DNA of 64,000 nt, taken from Zhongshania marina. GTDB taxonomy: Bacteria > Pseudomonadota > Gammaproteobacteria > Pseudomonadales > Spongiibacteraceae. The stretch spans positions 62,001-126,000 of the forward strand of contig NZ_PQGG01000040.1 in assembly GCF_002915595.1 (NCBI RefSeq). Reading direction: 5' to 3'. Below the pieces are notes generated by a model, which ran no database searches, was not told the DNA's origin, and was given only the letters and a program-made list of their open reading frames with translations. This document shows positions 41,008 to 49,121 of this stretch, in pieces (position 1 is the stretch's first letter; each line of letters starts with the position of its first letter). The position numbers and the translations under genes are program-made.

Positions 41008-42555
41008 TTAGTCCATTACTGCATCATGACTGCTCTGGCCCAGCTTGCCGGGACGCAGAAGCAACAGCATGGGTATCGCGCACAAAACACCCAATGCCAT
41101 GTAATGAAAATCGCCAAGCATGCCTAAAACGGCAGACTGGCGCTGCAATTCGCTTTCGACGCCTAATAGGGCATTCACTCCATTAAGACCATTTGAGGAA
41201 TTCACATACTCAATCAGCGCCGGATTAAAGGCATTCACATTTTCTGCCAGTACCGAATGCGCCATTTTCGTACCGTAATCCTGATAGGCAAAGGCAAGCG
41301 CAATGCCCACGCTGCTACCAACATTGCGCAGCAAGCTATATAAAGAAGTACCGTCGCCACGGAATTCAGGCGCCAAGGTAGAAAACGTCACCGCCGACAA
41401 AGGCACAAATATAAAACCCAAACCCAAGCCCTGCACCATACCGCTTAGCACAATTTCTTGCGCCCCCACGTCGGCGGTAAAGTTCGACATCCAATGCAGG
41501 GCATAAGCCAAAAGCAGCATGCCTACCAGTATGGGAAGCCGAGCATCGACACGGCTCAAGATATGACCAGAAATCTGCATGGCAATCATGGTGCCTATGC
41601 CACGCGGCGCCATGAGTAAACCTGCTGTAATGACAGGATAGCCCTGCAATCTTTGCAAAAACGGGGGCAATAATGCGAAAGTCGAAAACAACACCACACC
41701 CAGCATGGCAATAATGATTAAGCCGCCCACCAAATTGCGGTCTTTAAACAAGCTAGGTGATATAAACGGCTTGTCTGTCGTCATGGTATGAACAACAAAC
41801 AAATACATTGCAGCAATGGCTAAACCACATTCCACCATGATCTCGGTGGACTGAAACCAGTCCAAACTTTGGCCGCGATCCAACATCAATTGCAGGGATG
41901 CAATGGCAACACTAAGGAATAAAAAGCCAGTAAAATCCATCGGCGCCGAGCGGCGCGGCTCCGAATCCGGAAGCGCTGCTTTTAATGCAAAAAAAGTAGC
42001 AATGCCAATAGGTAAATTAATATAAAAAACCCAGCGCCAACTATAATACTCCGTCAGCCAACCACCTAGGGCGGGGCCAATAATTGGGCCAATCATTACC
42101 CCAACGCCCCACGCCGCCATCGCGGAACCTTGCTTTTCGGGTGGGTAAGTATCTAATAAGGTCGTTTGCGAAAGCGGTACTAAAGCCGCGCCAAATATGC
42201 CCTGCAGTAAACGAAAAAATACAATTTCAGTAAGACTACTCGCTATACCGCAGAGCATGGAGGCGATAGTAAAGCCCGCCACCGCAATCAGAAATATTCG
42301 CTTCACACCGTAGCGGTTTGCTAAATATCCGGTAGGAGTTGTCGCAATCGCCGAAGCGACAATATACGAGGTTAAGACCCACGCGACCTGCTCCTGCGAC
42401 GCCGACAAGCTCCCCTGCATATGGGGCAGCGCGACATTGGCAATAGTGGTATCTAATGCCTGCATCATGGTTGCAGACAAGGTGCCAAAGGTTATCAGGC
42501 CCGTCGCGCCAAGAGCTACGGCGGGAGCGCTAGCCTTTAGCGCGTCACCACGCAT
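41008..42555 (-). CDS. DHA2 family MFS drug efflux transporter, EmrB-like
   Basis: The 515-residue transporter has the 14-helix DHA2 pattern. Motif C-like GVMIGPIIGPALGGWL, motif A-like GYLANRYGVKRIF, and LDTTIANVALPHMQGSLSA at the start are diagnostic of EmrB. It exports hydrophobic compounds with proton antiport, working with a periplasmic EmrA-type adaptor and an outer-membrane channel. The ATG at 42555 follows the adaptor gene stop by one base (TAAAATG). An earlier TTG at 42573 is unlikely. No TolC-like gene is near. The operon is marR-emrA-emrB. Confidence 0.94.
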   Translation of the reverse strand: MRGDALKASAPAVALGATGLITFGTLSATMMQALDTTIANVALPHMQGSLSASQEQVAWVLTSYIVASAIATTPTGYLANRYGVKRIFLIAVAGFTIASMLCGIASSLTEIVFFRLLQGIFGAALVPLSQTTLLDTYPPEKQGSAMAAWGVGVMIGPIIGPALGGWLTEYYSWRWVFYINLPIGIATFFALKAALPDSEPRRSAPMDFTGFLFLSVAIASLQLMLDRGQSLDWFQSTEIMVECGLAIAAMYLFVVHTMTTDKPFISPSLFKDRNLVGGLIIIAMLGVVLFSTFALLPPFLQRLQGYPVITAGLLMAPRGIGTMIAMQISGHILSRVDARLPILVGMLLLAYALHWMSNFTADVGAQEIVLSGMVQGLGLGFIFVPLSAVTFSTLAPEFRGDGTSLYSLLRNVGSSVGIALAFAYQDYGTKMAHSVLAENVNAFNPALIEYVNSSNGLNGVNALLGVESELQRQSAVLGMLGDFHYMALGVLCAIPMLLLLRPGKLGQSSHDAVMD

Positions 42556-42556
42556 T

Positions 42557-43708
42557 TTATAGCTGGCCTGCAATTAATGCGGTATCACGGGAATTATTCG
42601 CGGTAGAGAGCTTATCGCTATTTCCACCGAAAAAAGCCAGTATTGCTTTCATTCTGTCCGGTACGCCCGTGTCAACTTCGACACTAACACTCAAACCGGC
42701 GCGCAGTGGCGATTCATTTTCGTGATGATTAATGGCAAGACGCACCGGTAAACGCTGGACGATTTTGACCCAGTTCCCCGTTGCATTCTGAGGTGGCAAT
42801 AGCGCAAACTCCGCGCCAGTAGCCTGTGCAATACTGTCAACCGTTGCTGTCCATTGTTCGCTAGGATAGGCATCAATTTCTACCGCTACTTCTGCGCCCG
42901 GTTCCAGCTTGGCCAATTGATCTTCTTTAAAATTCACCACAATCCAAGGGTCAGAATTTGCTACAACGCTAATCAGCGGCATGCCGGGCATTGCGTACTG
43001 CCCGCGATGTGGCACCTTAGAGGCAATACCGGCGATTGGAGCACGCAAAATACAGCGTTCAACATTCAATTCTGCGCGCTCTAATTCCGCCTGTGCCGCC
43101 ATCACCTGGGGGTGATGATCGGCATCTACTTCATATTTTCCACCTAACTGCGCCAAGGTCTCTGCACTGTCACTGACTAATTTACTAACGGTATTTCTAG
43201 CGACATTGAGGTCGCGTTGCGCTTGATCCAGCGCCGTTCCCGATGCCATGCCACGCTGGTGTAAATCGTTAATCCGTTGCTGCTGCTTTGATGCAAAATC
43301 GAAATCATCTTTAGCTGCCGCCAACGCTGCTTGTTTCTGCACATATGCTGCTTTTAGAGACTCAACACGCATATAGGCTTGCTCTAGCTCAGCTTGCGCG
43401 TCATGCAATTCGACCTCAAAAGCCCGTGCGTCAATTGTTAATAAAATATCGCCAGCCTCGACAAACTGGTTTTCTTTAACAGGAACCGAGGCAATATTGC
43501 CGCTAATCTCAGCGCCAACATTCACAACGTCGGCTTTGATATAGGCATTATCAGTAGCGATATAGCGCCCGCCGAACATAAATAAATACACGGCAATAAA
43601 AAGCCCGACAACCGGAACGACCATAAATAAGCGGGTGCGTAAACGACGCCGACTAAGCCTCTGAGCTGAGTTCAAATCTGCTGACAATGTCTCTTCTTGG
43701 CTTCCCAT
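42557..43708 (-). CDS. HlyD/EmrA-type membrane fusion protein
   Basis: The 383-residue adaptor has one N-terminal transmembrane helix (about residues 27-46). Two biotinyl-lipoyl-like halves follow (TDNAYIKADVVNVGAEISGN and CILRAPIAGIASKVPHRGQY). A long coiled-coil hairpin lies between them, from about residue 90 to 205. The C-terminal beta-barrel segment contains DPWIVVNFKEDQLAKLEPGA and GLSVSVEVDTG. TDNAYI is typical for EmrA. The start overlaps the MarR stop by one base (TAATG). It should bridge the EmrB-like pump to an outer-membrane channel. Confidence 0.93.
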   Translation of the reverse strand: MGSQEETLSADLNSAQRLSRRRLRTRLFMVVPVVGLFIAVYLFMFGGRYIATDNAYIKADVVNVGAEISGNIASVPVKENQFVEAGDILLTIDARAFEVELHDAQAELEQAYMRVESLKAAYVQKQAALAAAKDDFDFASKQQQRINDLHQRGMASGTALDQAQRDLNVARNTVSKLVSDSAETLAQLGGKYEVDADHHPQVMAAQAELERAELNVERCILRAPIAGIASKVPHRGQYAMPGMPLISVVANSDPWIVVNFKEDQLAKLEPGAEVAVEIDAYPSEQWTATVDSIAQATGAEFALLPPQNATGNWVKIVQRLPVRLAINHHENESPLRAGLSVSVEVDTGVPDRMKAILAFFGGNSDKLSTANNSRDTALIAGQL

Positions 43709-44208
43709 TACACACCTTCCTTGCTTGAACGCGCCGGCGTAACGTTAGCCGTTTCCGCTTTCACAGCATCACTATCTAAATTGCAAAAATTCTTTTTTAC
43801 TCGCACTAGCATATCTTCTAGTACTTTAGCTTCGGCAACACTAAAACCCGCAAATGCAATGGCGCGGGTCTGCTCTGCTATTTCGTTTAACTCTTCTAAC
43901 AATGGCTCTGCTTTTTCAGTTAAATACAGACTCACCGCACGGCGGTCATGCTCCTGCCTTTCGCGAAGCACCAGCCCCGCCTTAACCAAGCGATCAACAC
44001 TCTGCGCCACCGTCACCGGATTCACATCGAGATGCACCGCGAGACTCGCCTGATTAATACCAGGCTCTCGGGACAGCTTCAGCAAGGTTAGCCACTGCGG
44101 CTGAGTTAAATTTAAATGCTGGGCCCGACGACGAAACTCCTCCCTCACGACTCGAGAGGTTTCGGCCAGCATTGATGCTGCAATTGAAAATTGGCTAGTA
44201 CGTTTCAT
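43708..44208 (-). CDS. MarR family transcriptional regulator
   Basis: From the ATG at 44208 the product has 166 residues. The MarR winged helix is clear: RRAQHLNLTQPQWLTLLKLS, INQASLAVHLDVNPVTVAQS, VDRLVKAGLVLRERQEHDRR and AVSLYLTEKA. Longer versions start upstream but contain no coding-like sequence and run through the operators. It is the first gene of the efflux operon. Two inverted repeats 30 bp apart lie just upstream, so it very likely represses itself and the pump genes, with inducer binding relieving repression. Confidence 0.92.
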   Translation of the reverse strand: MKRTSQFSIAASMLAETSRVVREEFRRRAQHLNLTQPQWLTLLKLSREPGINQASLAVHLDVNPVTVAQSVDRLVKAGLVLRERQEHDRRAVSLYLTEKAEPLLEELNEIAEQTRAIAFAGFSVAEAKVLEDMLVRVKKNFCNLDSDAVKAETANVTPARSSKEGV

Positions 44209-44234
44209 GAGGCCATAGTAGCAAATAGATAGGC

Positions 44235-44249
44235 ACCTAATCAATAGGT
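44235..44249. promoter_or_regulatory. MarR operator, site 1
   Basis: ACCTAATCAATAGGT is an inverted repeat (7-bp arms, one mismatch, 1-base centre). It starts 27 bases upstream of the marR start codon. Centre-to-centre distance to site 2 is 30 bp, about three helical turns. Confidence 0.75.
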
Positions 44250-44264
44250 AGCTAATAACTAGAC

Positions 44265-44279
44265 ACCTATTAAATAGGT
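44265..44279. promoter_or_regulatory. MarR operator, site 2
   Basis: ACCTATTAAATAGGT is a perfect inverted repeat with 7-bp arms around a single A. The same consensus as site 1, ACCTATT-N-AATAGGT, makes a common reader near-certain. Confidence 0.82.
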
Positions 44280-44412
44280 AACTTTCTAAATTATTGATTT
44301 TGATAACAAAGTAAGCCGAAAAGGAATAGTACGGAAGACCTAGATACCAAAGCCGCCCGCGAAACTGGGCAACTATGAGCAGAAAAAATCGCAATGAATA
44401 CAAAACACCTAA

Positions 44413-44440
44413 GGCACTTCCCGGCAGTGCGGGAAGTGCC
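44413..44440 (-). terminator. Hairpin terminator of the CBS-domain gene
   Basis: GGCACTTCCCG and CGGGAAGTGCC form a perfect 11-bp stem with a 6-base loop, 11 bases after the gene stop. On the minus strand it is followed by TTAGGTGTTTTG, so the T-run is displaced. Confidence 0.65.
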
Positions 44441-44451
44441 ACTATTCGCTG

Positions 44452-45015
44452 TTAGCGATGAAGGGCAGACAAATACAATTCAGCAAACTTGGGGGGCTGC
44501 TGAATACATACATCCATTTTCAATTTTCGGGCAATATCGCTGGCGGAAATCACGCCGCGGATTTGATGCTTCTCGCGCTCCACCACCAAACAGTGCTGAT
44601 GACCAAACTGCTTTAATACCGACAGCACATCGGCGACTGTCATCAAGGCCAAGTCACTATAATCGAACACCTTTAAGTCCTGACGCTTGCGCATCATATC
44701 AGCGACCTGCAGCTCCTCGCGGTTAAAGCCCTTAGCAACCTTCTTAATGATTTCGCTGTCGCTCAAGTCCTCGAGCGCGATAACACCAACAAACAAACCG
44801 TGTTCATCAATCACTAATTTTAAGCGAACATGCGAACGCTTCATCATTCTCTCTGCGTCCACGGCGCTGCTATTCGCATCAATGACCAAGGGCTCATATA
44901 CCGTAAAATCGGTAAACACGACGGTTGCGGGAGAATCCGCGCTAATTTTTTGGAAGTTTTCGGGGCGAACCAACTGATCGACCTGATCAGCCTCATACAA
45001 TTCAAAATGTCTCAT
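44452..45015 (-). CDS. CBS-domain pair protein
   Basis: The 187-residue protein consists of two CBS repeats. The first has FTVYEPLVIDANSSAVDAER with KLVIDEHGLFVGVIALEDLS (about residues 38-85). The second has LMTVADVLSVLKQFGHQHCL with IRGVISASDIARKL (about residues 120-165). Between them is VADMMRKRQDLKVFDYSDLA. Such proteins bind adenine nucleotides and regulate partners. There is no fused effector domain and no neighbour that gives a partner, so the role is unknown. A terminator hairpin follows. Confidence 0.88.
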   Translation of the reverse strand: MRHFELYEADQVDQLVRPENFQKISADSPATVVFTDFTVYEPLVIDANSSAVDAERMMKRSHVRLKLVIDEHGLFVGVIALEDLSDSEIIKKVAKGFNREELQVADMMRKRQDLKVFDYSDLALMTVADVLSVLKQFGHQHCLVVEREKHQIRGVISASDIARKLKMDVCIQQPPKFAELYLSALHR

Positions 45016-45083
45016 GATCTTTTCACTCTACATATTCAAACAAACTGCTAATCACCACAGGCCATTAACAATACTTTGTATAA

Positions 45084-45371
45084 TCAGAGTGCGATTGGCG
45101 GAGACCGAATTGAGGTATTCCCATAAATGCGCTGGGCGACGCAAGAACAAGGCTGGGCTGGAGCAAGCCCATTTAAGAAATAAAGGGGGCCTACACTAGA
45201 AATGGATTTAGTTAAGGTAAATACAAGTTCTGGGGATTCAGGAAAACCAGAATCGACCTCGACAAGACTGCTTACACTGGCAGGAATGGTGTTTTTTGCA
45301 ACATGATGGTTATCTGCCAGTGCAAAGCTGCACAGCATTAAGACCATTATGGAACAAACAAATCGCAACAT
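45084..45371 (-). CDS. Possible small secreted protein, doubtful
   Basis: A frame from the ATG at 45371 gives 95 residues. The start MLRFVCSIMVLMLCSFALAD is a convincing signal peptide with an Ala-x-Ala-like cleavage site. The rest (NNTIPASV-like, Ser/Val-rich, then Cys-Ser-Cys) is not recognised, and the last third (AQRIYGNTSIRSPPIAL) lacks coding character. It may be a short secreted protein or a gene truncated by mutation. Confidence 0.35.
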   Translation of the reverse strand: MLRFVCSIMVLMLCSFALADNHHVAKNTIPASVSSLVEVDSGFPESPELVFTLTKSISSVGPLYFLNGLAPAQPCSCVAQRIYGNTSIRSPPIAL

Positions 45372-45377
45372 ACCCAA

Positions 45378-45709
45378 CTCAGTTAAGTCCTCAACACGAC
45401 TAAACTTACTCCGTTTTATAACAAACAGCCATAGCGTATTTATGTGTAATTAAGGTCAAAATTAACATGCCTCTCAATTTTACTATCGACTACTTACCAC
45501 GGATACGCAGCCACTACCGACTCATCGCAAACCCAGCGCTTTCAGAAATGCGCTGTAAAATCATCTCCTTACGCTATTAATTGATCAGACAATCACAGCG
45601 ATACTAAAGCGGACGATGACTCCAACAGGTGGCTAAGGTATATTCCCAGACTTAGAATCCAATAACGGTATTATTCGCACAATTACATTGCTGTGAACAA
45701 ACAGGTCTT
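45378..45709. other. Non-coding stretch upstream of the FHA-EAL gene
   Basis: No gene, repeat or hairpin with a T-run is evident. It should carry the promoter of the FHA-EAL gene on its right side, but I find no consensus element I would defend. Confidence 0.35.
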
Positions 45710-46792
45710 ATGGATAACACCTACTATCTTGAAAGCCGCATCGCCGGTAGCACAAATCCGCAGCGAATCGTGCTCGACACGCTTCCCATCACCATTGGGC
45801 GTAGTGCGGACTGCGCGGTCATCATCAACAACTCGTCCCTGTCTCGTGTTCACGCCCGAATCGAGCTGCGTGCCAACAAACTTATTCTCTGCGATTTAGA
45901 CAGCACCAATGGCTGCTTTATAAACCACCAACGAATTGAGTCTAATACCGAATTGCAGCTCGGCGACATTGTGCATTTTGCAGGCATTGAATATTGCCTA
46001 AAAGCCGAAGACAATAGCACAGAAGACGACGACCGAACCCGCATCTATATGCAAACACTGCCCAAGCATTTTGCAGTAAAAAGCAAAGAGTTTGCAGAGC
46101 TACTCGACCAGCAGCTAGTCACCACGTTTCAGCAAATTATTACCCTGCAGAACGGTGACGTATATGGCTATGAGCTCCTAGGCAGGGGCAAACACCCCTC
46201 GCTAGATGCCAGCCCTTTCGAGCTATTTAAAATTGCCGAATCCCTTAATAAGCAAATTGAACTTAGCGTGCTATTTCGGCGACGGGGCTTTATGCAAGCG
46301 GAATTAGCTGGCATTAAAAAGCCGCTATTTTTTAACTCCCACCCTGAGGAATGCCACAACCCCGACCAATTACTGTCTGAACTGAGTGAGCTACGCAAGC
46401 TCCACCCTAGCTTACAGCTTATATTTGAAGTGCATGAAGCGGCGGTAACTGACCTTGGCGCCATGATCGCCATTCGCAACGGCTTAACTGACTTAAATAT
46501 TGGCTTGGCGTACGACGACTTCGGCTCTGGGCAAGCCCGCTTACGCGAACTCACCGAAGCGCCGCCGGACATTGTCAAATTCGACATTAGCCTAGTTCGC
46601 GGTATCGGCAACAGCGAATCAGCACGCTATAAATTACTGGCATCACTCAACAAGCTGGTTCAAGACATGGGCATAGCAACATTAGCGGAGGGCGTAGAAA
46701 CAGAAGACGACGCCATCGCTTGCCATACTATCGGTATTAATTATTTCCAGGGCTATTATTACGGCCGCCCCACTGCTATTACATCAGAATAA
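45710..46792 (+). CDS. FHA domain-EAL domain fusion protein (probable c-di-GMP phosphodiesterase)
   Basis: The 360-residue protein has an N-terminal FHA domain at about residues 20-100 (ITIGRSADCAVIINNSSLSR, VHARIE, DLDSTNGCFINHQRIE) that binds phosphothreonine peptides. A C-terminal EAL domain covers about residues 125-355. The EAL signature reads YGYELLGR, with FNSHPEE, IFEVHE, YDDFGSG, IVKFDIS, AEGVET and QGYYYGRP. All expected metal and catalytic residues of active EAL enzymes appear present, although EAL itself is ELL. It would hydrolyse c-di-GMP under control of a phosphorylated partner. This pairing is not one I know from a well-studied protein. It is a single-gene unit. Confidence 0.9.
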   Translation: MDNTYYLESRIAGSTNPQRIVLDTLPITIGRSADCAVIINNSSLSRVHARIELRANKLILCDLDSTNGCFINHQRIESNTELQLGDIVHFAGIEYCLKAEDNSTEDDDRTRIYMQTLPKHFAVKSKEFAELLDQQLVTTFQQIITLQNGDVYGYELLGRGKHPSLDASPFELFKIAESLNKQIELSVLFRRRGFMQAELAGIKKPLFFNSHPEECHNPDQLLSELSELRKLHPSLQLIFEVHEAAVTDLGAMIAIRNGLTDLNIGLAYDDFGSGQARLRELTEAPPDIVKFDISLVRGIGNSESARYKLLASLNKLVQDMGIATLAEGVETEDDAIACHTIGINYFQGYYYGRPTAITSE

Positions 46793-46955
46793 AAACGCAC
46801 TGCGCTGGCGTCCCAATATCAGCTATCCAAATAAGCCAGCCTTACAATTCCAACATTATTATTGAGATGCACACCGCTACTAGGCTATGGTGAAACCCAT
46901 TCGTGCTTGGCTAATTAAAATAATCTAGCCATCGTTGTTTTTACGGAGAACGCCA

Positions 46956-48008
46956 GTGATCAAATCCCAAGCTTATGCCGCCAGCGCCGCTGATTTACCT
47001 CTTGCCCCCTTTGAATTTGAGCGTCGCGAAGCAGATAGCCGCGATCTCGTGCTAGAACTTCTCTACTGCGGGGTATGCCACTCAGATATACACTACGCTC
47101 GCAATGAATGGGGATATAGCCGCTTTCCCATCGTGCCCGGTCACGAAATGATTGGTCGCGTTAGCAACGTTGGCAGCGACGTCAGTGGATTCAAAATTGG
47201 CGATTTGGTTGGCGTAGGCTGCATCATCGATTCCTGCCGGCATTGTGAGCCCTGCCAGGATGGCGAAGAACACTATTGCCAGAAAGGCGTGACCATGAGT
47301 TATGGCAGCAAGGAGCGCAAAGACGGCAGCGTAATCAGCCAAGGCGGCTACTCCACAAACTATGTGATAGATGCGGATTTTGCGCTCCGTATTCCAGACG
47401 CCCTCGACCCTAAGGCAGTCGCCCCCCTACTCTGCGCGGGGATCACAACATGGTCGCCACTTCGGCGCTGGAATATTGGCCCCGGCATGAAGGTCGGCGT
47501 CGTAGGACTCGGCGGACTCGGCCACATGGCCCTCAAATTTGCCCACGCCTTTGGCGCAGAGCTCACTTTATTTACCACCAGCGAATCTAAAGCTGCCGAT
47601 GCCAAAAAGCTTGGCGCAAGCCATATAGTGGTCTCCAGCGACAGAGAGGCGATGAAAGCAGCCCGCGGCTTTGATTTTATTCTTGATACAGTGTCCGCCG
47701 TCCACGACATTAATCCCTATTTATCGGCATTAAAGCGCAATGGCACACTGTGCTTGGTGGGTTTGCCGGATCAGCAGCTGGCCTTTAAATCATCGCTAGT
47801 GCTAAGCAACAAGGTGATATCTGGCTCAATGATCGGTGGAATACAAGAAACTCAGGAAATGCTCGATTACTGCGGCAAACACAATATTACCGCAGACGTT
47901 GAGTTAATCAGTATTGATGACATTAACGACGCATTTGAGCGGGTAGTTAAAGGTGATGTGAAATATCGCTTTGTAATTGACTTAGCGACATTAAAAAACC
48001 AAAAGTAA
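46956..48008 (+). CDS. Zinc-dependent alcohol dehydrogenase, NAD(P)-dependent (CAD/YahK-like)
   Basis: Starting at the GTG at 46956 with GGAG about 10 bases upstream, the product has 350 residues. Catalytic zinc ligands lie in YCGVCHSDIHYARNEWG and PGHEMIGRV. The structural zinc Cys cluster is DSCRHCEPCQDGEEHYC, and the cofactor motif is VGVVGLGGLGHMALK. The His/Asn arrangement and the WSPLRRW segment are those of cinnamyl-alcohol-dehydrogenase-like aldehyde reductases. It probably reduces diverse aldehydes with NADPH in the cytosol. It is a single-gene unit with a hairpin after it. A TTG at 46935 is the longest alternative and is less likely. Confidence 0.93.
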   Translation: MIKSQAYAASAADLPLAPFEFERREADSRDLVLELLYCGVCHSDIHYARNEWGYSRFPIVPGHEMIGRVSNVGSDVSGFKIGDLVGVGCIIDSCRHCEPCQDGEEHYCQKGVTMSYGSKERKDGSVISQGGYSTNYVIDADFALRIPDALDPKAVAPLLCAGITTWSPLRRWNIGPGMKVGVVGLGGLGHMALKFAHAFGAELTLFTTSESKAADAKKLGASHIVVSSDREAMKAARGFDFILDTVSAVHDINPYLSALKRNGTLCLVGLPDQQLAFKSSLVLSNKVISGSMIGGIQETQEMLDYCGKHNITADVELISIDDINDAFERVVKGDVKYRFVIDLATLKNQK

Positions 48009-48015
48009 AATATGC

Positions 48016-48040
48016 GCGCCATTCTCTAGAAGAATAGCGC
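48016..48040. terminator. Hairpin between the convergent alcohol dehydrogenase and GGDEF genes
   Basis: GCGCcATTCT and AGAATaGCGC pair (one internal mismatch) over a CTAGA loop, 8 bases after one stop codon and 15 before the other. No T-run; probably a weak bidirectional terminator. Confidence 0.45.
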
Positions 48041-48054
48041 GATTACGCACACCG

Positions 48055-49014
48055 CTATAGTGAGGCGCCCTCTACACGGTTCCGCCCACCTTCCTTAGCT
48101 TTATACAGTTGTTCGTCGGCAGCGGATAAAAGCTCTTTAGATTCATTAGTCTTTGGTGTTGTACAAGCAACGCCAACACTAATAGTAACGCGATCTGCAT
48201 TGCCCGACATTGCATGGGGCATGGCTAAGTCATACACCCTACTACGAATCGCCTCGGCCTTTGCTAATGCCGCCTCTAAGCTGGTTTCTGGCATCAGACA
48301 GACAAACTCTTCGCCACCGTAACGCGACACGACATCGCGGCCACGCCACTCATGTCCTTTCAAGGCGTCGGCGACCATTTTCAAACAAGCATCACCCTCT
48401 AAATGGCCGTAATGGTCGTTGTATTTTTTGAAATGATCGACATCAATCATAATGACCGACAGAGGCTTGTCAGTTCTGCGACACGCCCGCCACTCAACCT
48501 GTAATCGCTCATCAAAAATTCGCCTATTAGAAATGCCCGTTAAGCCATCTACCGATGCCAACTGCCGCAGCGCGTCTGCCTGAATCTTCAGCATCAAATG
48601 GGTTTTAACTCTCGCCTTCACAACGGAGGGATTAACAGGCTTAGTAATAAAATCGACGGCACCAACCTCTAAACCCAAAGTTTCTTCTTCTGGGCTATCT
48701 TGTGAGGTGACAAAAATAACGGGAACATCTCGGGTTTCCGGCTCTGACTTAAGCTTGCGACAAACTTCAATACCGTCCATGTCCGGCATGACAACATCTA
48801 GCAAAATAAGGTCAGGATCTTTCTGGCGACAAACATCCAAGGCCTGTTGCCCGCTGGTTGCCATAAACACTTCACAGCTTGCACTAAACACCTGATATAA
48901 AACCTGAATATTCACTGGCTGGTCGTCAACAATGAGCAGTTTAGGCCGCTCCGGATAAATCGCGCCTGGCGCAAAATCAACATCCAAAGAAAATAGAGAT
49001 TGTGTATCAGTCAT
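48055..49014 (-). CDS. Response regulator with GGDEF diguanylate cyclase output
   Basis: The 319-residue protein joins a receiver domain (about residues 22-142) to a GGDEF domain (about residues 150-312). In the receiver DDQPVN gives the acidic pair and LILLDVVMPDMDG the phospho-accepting Asp. In the GGDEF domain MIDVDHFKKYND and YGGEEF are the active site. RGRD five residues before GGEEF is an intact inhibitory I-site. It should make c-di-GMP when phosphorylated, with product feedback. The large hybrid kinase gene lies 107 bases upstream on the same strand, so it is the likely phosphodonor. Confidence 0.93.
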   Translation of the reverse strand: MTDTQSLFSLDVDFAPGAIYPERPKLLIVDDQPVNIQVLYQVFSASCEVFMATSGQQALDVCRQKDPDLILLDVVMPDMDGIEVCRKLKSEPETRDVPVIFVTSQDSPEEETLGLEVGAVDFITKPVNPSVVKARVKTHLMLKIQADALRQLASVDGLTGISNRRIFDERLQVEWRACRRTDKPLSVIMIDVDHFKKYNDHYGHLEGDACLKMVADALKGHEWRGRDVVSRYGGEEFVCLMPETSLEAALAKAEAIRSRVYDLAMPHAMSGNADRVTISVGVACTTPKTNESKELLSAADEQLYKAKEGGRNRVEGASL

Positions 49015-49121
49015 ATCTTGAGCCTATTTACGCAAATTTGAACATCGCCACTGGAGTTGAATATCTGCACATCCACGACCGACAACATTGCAAAGAAAAT
49101 TTTCATCATACAAATTCAAAC

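Noticed and set aside
44208-44442. N-terminal extension of the MarR protein
   Set aside because: The extension runs through both operator repeats and reads as non-coding; the ATG at 44208 gives a normal-length MarR.
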